Below are positions 14,238 to 15,612 of a DNA stretch of 15,612 nucleotides, piece after piece. Source of the DNA: DATBFX01 sp036558305 (lineage in GTDB: Bacteria; Chloroflexota; Chloroflexia; Thermomicrobiales; UBA6265); the NCBI GenBank assembly GCA_036558305.1, contig DATBFX010000490.1:1-15612 (forward strand), in the 5' to 3' direction. The first letter of the stretch is position 1; each line of letters begins with the position of its first letter. Position numbers and translations under genes: made by a program. The notes under the pieces were generated by a model. The model saw nothing but the letters and a program-made list of their open reading frames with translations, searched no databases and was not told the origin of the DNA.

Positions 14238-15612
14238 TTCACCGTGACGCTCTTCGCGAGGTTACGGGGTTTGTCCGGGTCGTTGCCGCGCAGGAGCGCG
14301 GCATGATACCCGAGCATCTGGGCGGGCAAGGCCTGAACCAGCGGCGCCGCGTCCCCGACGTCCGGCGTCGGCAGGTGGACGTCGTAAACCGGATCGCGGG
14401 TCGGTCCGATCCCGATAATATAGCCGCCGCGACTCTTCAGTTCCATCGCACCCGACAGGATGTCCGCGCGCGTCTCGTCGTTCGGGGCATAGACGACGCA
14501 CGGCGTGCCGGGTGCGATCAGTGCGATGACGCCGTGCTTCAGCTCCCCGCCCGCGAAACCTTCCGCGTGGATGTAGCTGACCTCTTTGATCTTGAGGGCG
14601 GCCTCGAGTGCGGTCGGATAGGACAGTCCACGGCCGATGATGTAGAGGTGATCCGCCCGGTAGACCTGGCGCGCCACCTCATGGATGCGATCGAGCCACG
14701 ACTCGCTCAACATCCAGCGCAGCGCGTCGGCGGCGAGGAGGACCCGATCCCGCCCACGCTCGAAGTCGCCGGTCAACGCATACGCCGTCAGCAGCAGCGT
14801 CGCGACCTTGGCCGTGTACGCCTTGGTCGACAGGACGCATTGCTCGGGGCCGGCCCCGAGGTGGACGCGCAGATCGACCATCCGATCGAGGGTCGAGCGC
14901 GGCACGTTCACCAAAGCACCGAGGCGTGAACCGCGCTTGCGGGCCGCGAGCATCGCTTCGATCACGTCGGCCGTCTCGCCACTCTGCGAGAGGGCGACGA
15001 CCAGGCTGCGCGGTGTCAGGAAGTGCTCGTGGTACTTGAATTCGGAACCGACGACGTAGTTGACGTGGCGCGAGGCGATGCGGCTGAACAGGTACGAACC
15101 GGTCAGCGCCGCGTACGACGCCGTTCCGCACCCCGTAAAGAACGTGCCGTACGACTCGCGAATCGCCTCGGCGAGCGCCAGAATCTGGTCTTTGCCGTTG
15201 CTGGTCAAGCGTTCGAGCACGTCGGGTTGTTCGGCCATCTCCTTCGCCATGAAGTGCGGATGCTCGCCGAGTTCGACATCGCGCCACTCGAGGTCGAGGT
15301 CGACGAAGACGCCGTCGATTTCGCGCATCGTCCGCCGATCGTAGACGGTAACGCCGCCGTGACAGAGGCGAACCAACTGGTGGTCCTCAAGGTAGAGGAT
15401 GCGGTCGGCATGTCCGCGCAGCGCGAGTGCGTCCGAGGCGATCGAGACCCCGGTCCGCCCGGCGCCGACCACCAACGGCGACACGTTCTTGGCCGCGACC
15501 AGCGACCGCGATCGTAGATCGAGGACGATGATCGCGCTCAGCCCTTGCAGGCGCGTAAAGACCGTGGCGAGCGCCCGTGCGACGTCCGTCGTCCCGCCGC
15601 TGGTCTCTTCTT
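14234..15612 (-). CDS. glmS: glucosamine-6-phosphate synthase GlmS, C-terminal part (5' end outside window)
   Basis: Makes glucosamine-6-phosphate from fructose-6-phosphate and glutamine, the first step to UDP-GlcNAc for the cell wall. The frame is open to the right edge, so about 459 codons of a protein usually about 600 aa are present. The N-terminal glutaminase catalytic part is off the window. At the right edge, residues such as LSAIIVLDLRSRSLVAAKN and SPLVVGAG are the end of the glutaminase domain. Two sugar isomerase (SIS) domains follow, with TGCGTASYAA, SEFKYH, LSQSGETADV, STKAYTAK, YIHAEGFAGGELKHG and the terminal NLAKSVTVK. An internal GTG at 15484 is not the true start. The stop overlaps the tatD start by GTGA. 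A glmS ribozyme, if any, would lie beyond the window. Confidence 0.96.
   Translation of the reverse strand, partial: EETSGGTTDVARALATVFTRLQGLSAIIVLDLRSRSLVAAKNVSPLVVGAGRTGVSIASDALALRGHADRILYLEDHQLVRLCHGGVTVYDRRTMREIDGVFVDLDLEWRDVELGEHPHFMAKEMAEQPDVLERLTSNGKDQILALAEAIRESYGTFFTGCGTASYAALTGSYLFSRIASRHVNYVVGSEFKYHEHFLTPRSLVVALSQSGETADVIEAMLAARKRGSRLGALVNVPRSTLDRMVDLRVHLGAGPEQCVLSTKAYTAKVATLLLTAYALTGDFERGRDRVLLAADALRWMLSESWLDRIHEVARQVYRADHLYIIGRGLSYPTALEAALKIKEVSYIHAEGFAGGELKHGVIALIAPGTPCVVYAPNDETRADILSGAMELKSRGGYIIGIGPTRDPVYDVHLPTPDVGDAAPLVQALPAQMLGYHAALLRGNDPDKPRNLAKSVTVK

Noticed and set aside
15482..15484. GTG at 15484 as the glmS start
   Set aside because: The frame is open to the window edge and the upstream residues match the end of the GlmS glutaminase domain, so the gene is cut by the window rather than starting here.

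Overview
This is a GC-rich (roughly two-thirds G+C by eye) chromosomal segment of a bacterium. It is densely packed with housekeeping genes for tRNA maturation, purine salvage, proteolysis, folate one-carbon metabolism, DNA replication and repair, and amino-sugar synthesis. The gene styles (DnaE with an intact metal-binding PHP domain, bacterial PolX with PHP, the tilS-hpt-ftsH order, and a small XRE regulator of the type whose HTH is followed by 'AAGFLP') would fit a Chloroflexota-like lineage such as Thermomicrobia and relatives. That placement is an inference from style only; no rRNA is present to settle it.

Layout. Positions 1-470: an IS3-type OrfA fragment and tRNA-Gly(CCC), both on the minus strand. 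Positions 470-710: divergent promoters, then tRNA-Ala(CGC) on the plus strand with encoded CCA and an intrinsic terminator. Positions 745-4694 (minus): a transcription unit running from a sigma70-like promoter through tRNA-Met(CAU), tilS, hpt and ftsH, ending in a hairpin terminator. hpt overlaps tilS by GTGA, and ftsH seems to have an extra promoter of its own. Positions 4736-5743 (minus): folD with an extended -10 promoter and a perfect palindrome of the Gram-positive LexA-box type over its presumed start site. Positions 5744-6501: a strong promoter, inverted repeats and a small XRE regulator on the plus strand, followed by dnaE (6739-10197). Positions 10200-15612 (minus): glmS (5' end outside the window), tatD (GTGA overlap with glmS), a Mur-ligase-like gene and polX. 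polX ends 2 bp from the dnaE stop codon in a convergent arrangement.

Most of the window is ordinary core genome, and I see no CRISPR array, phage or defence system. The things worth a second look are departures inside familiar families. FolD lacks the catalytic lysine and the neighbouring glutamine of its cyclohydrolase site and has a LexA-like operator. PolX has lost two of its three polymerase aspartates but keeps a complete PHP nuclease site. An unassigned Mur-ligase homologue with a degenerate C-terminal motif is linked to polX. A tRNA with anticodon CAU lies directly upstream of tilS, the enzyme that modifies the other CAU tRNA.
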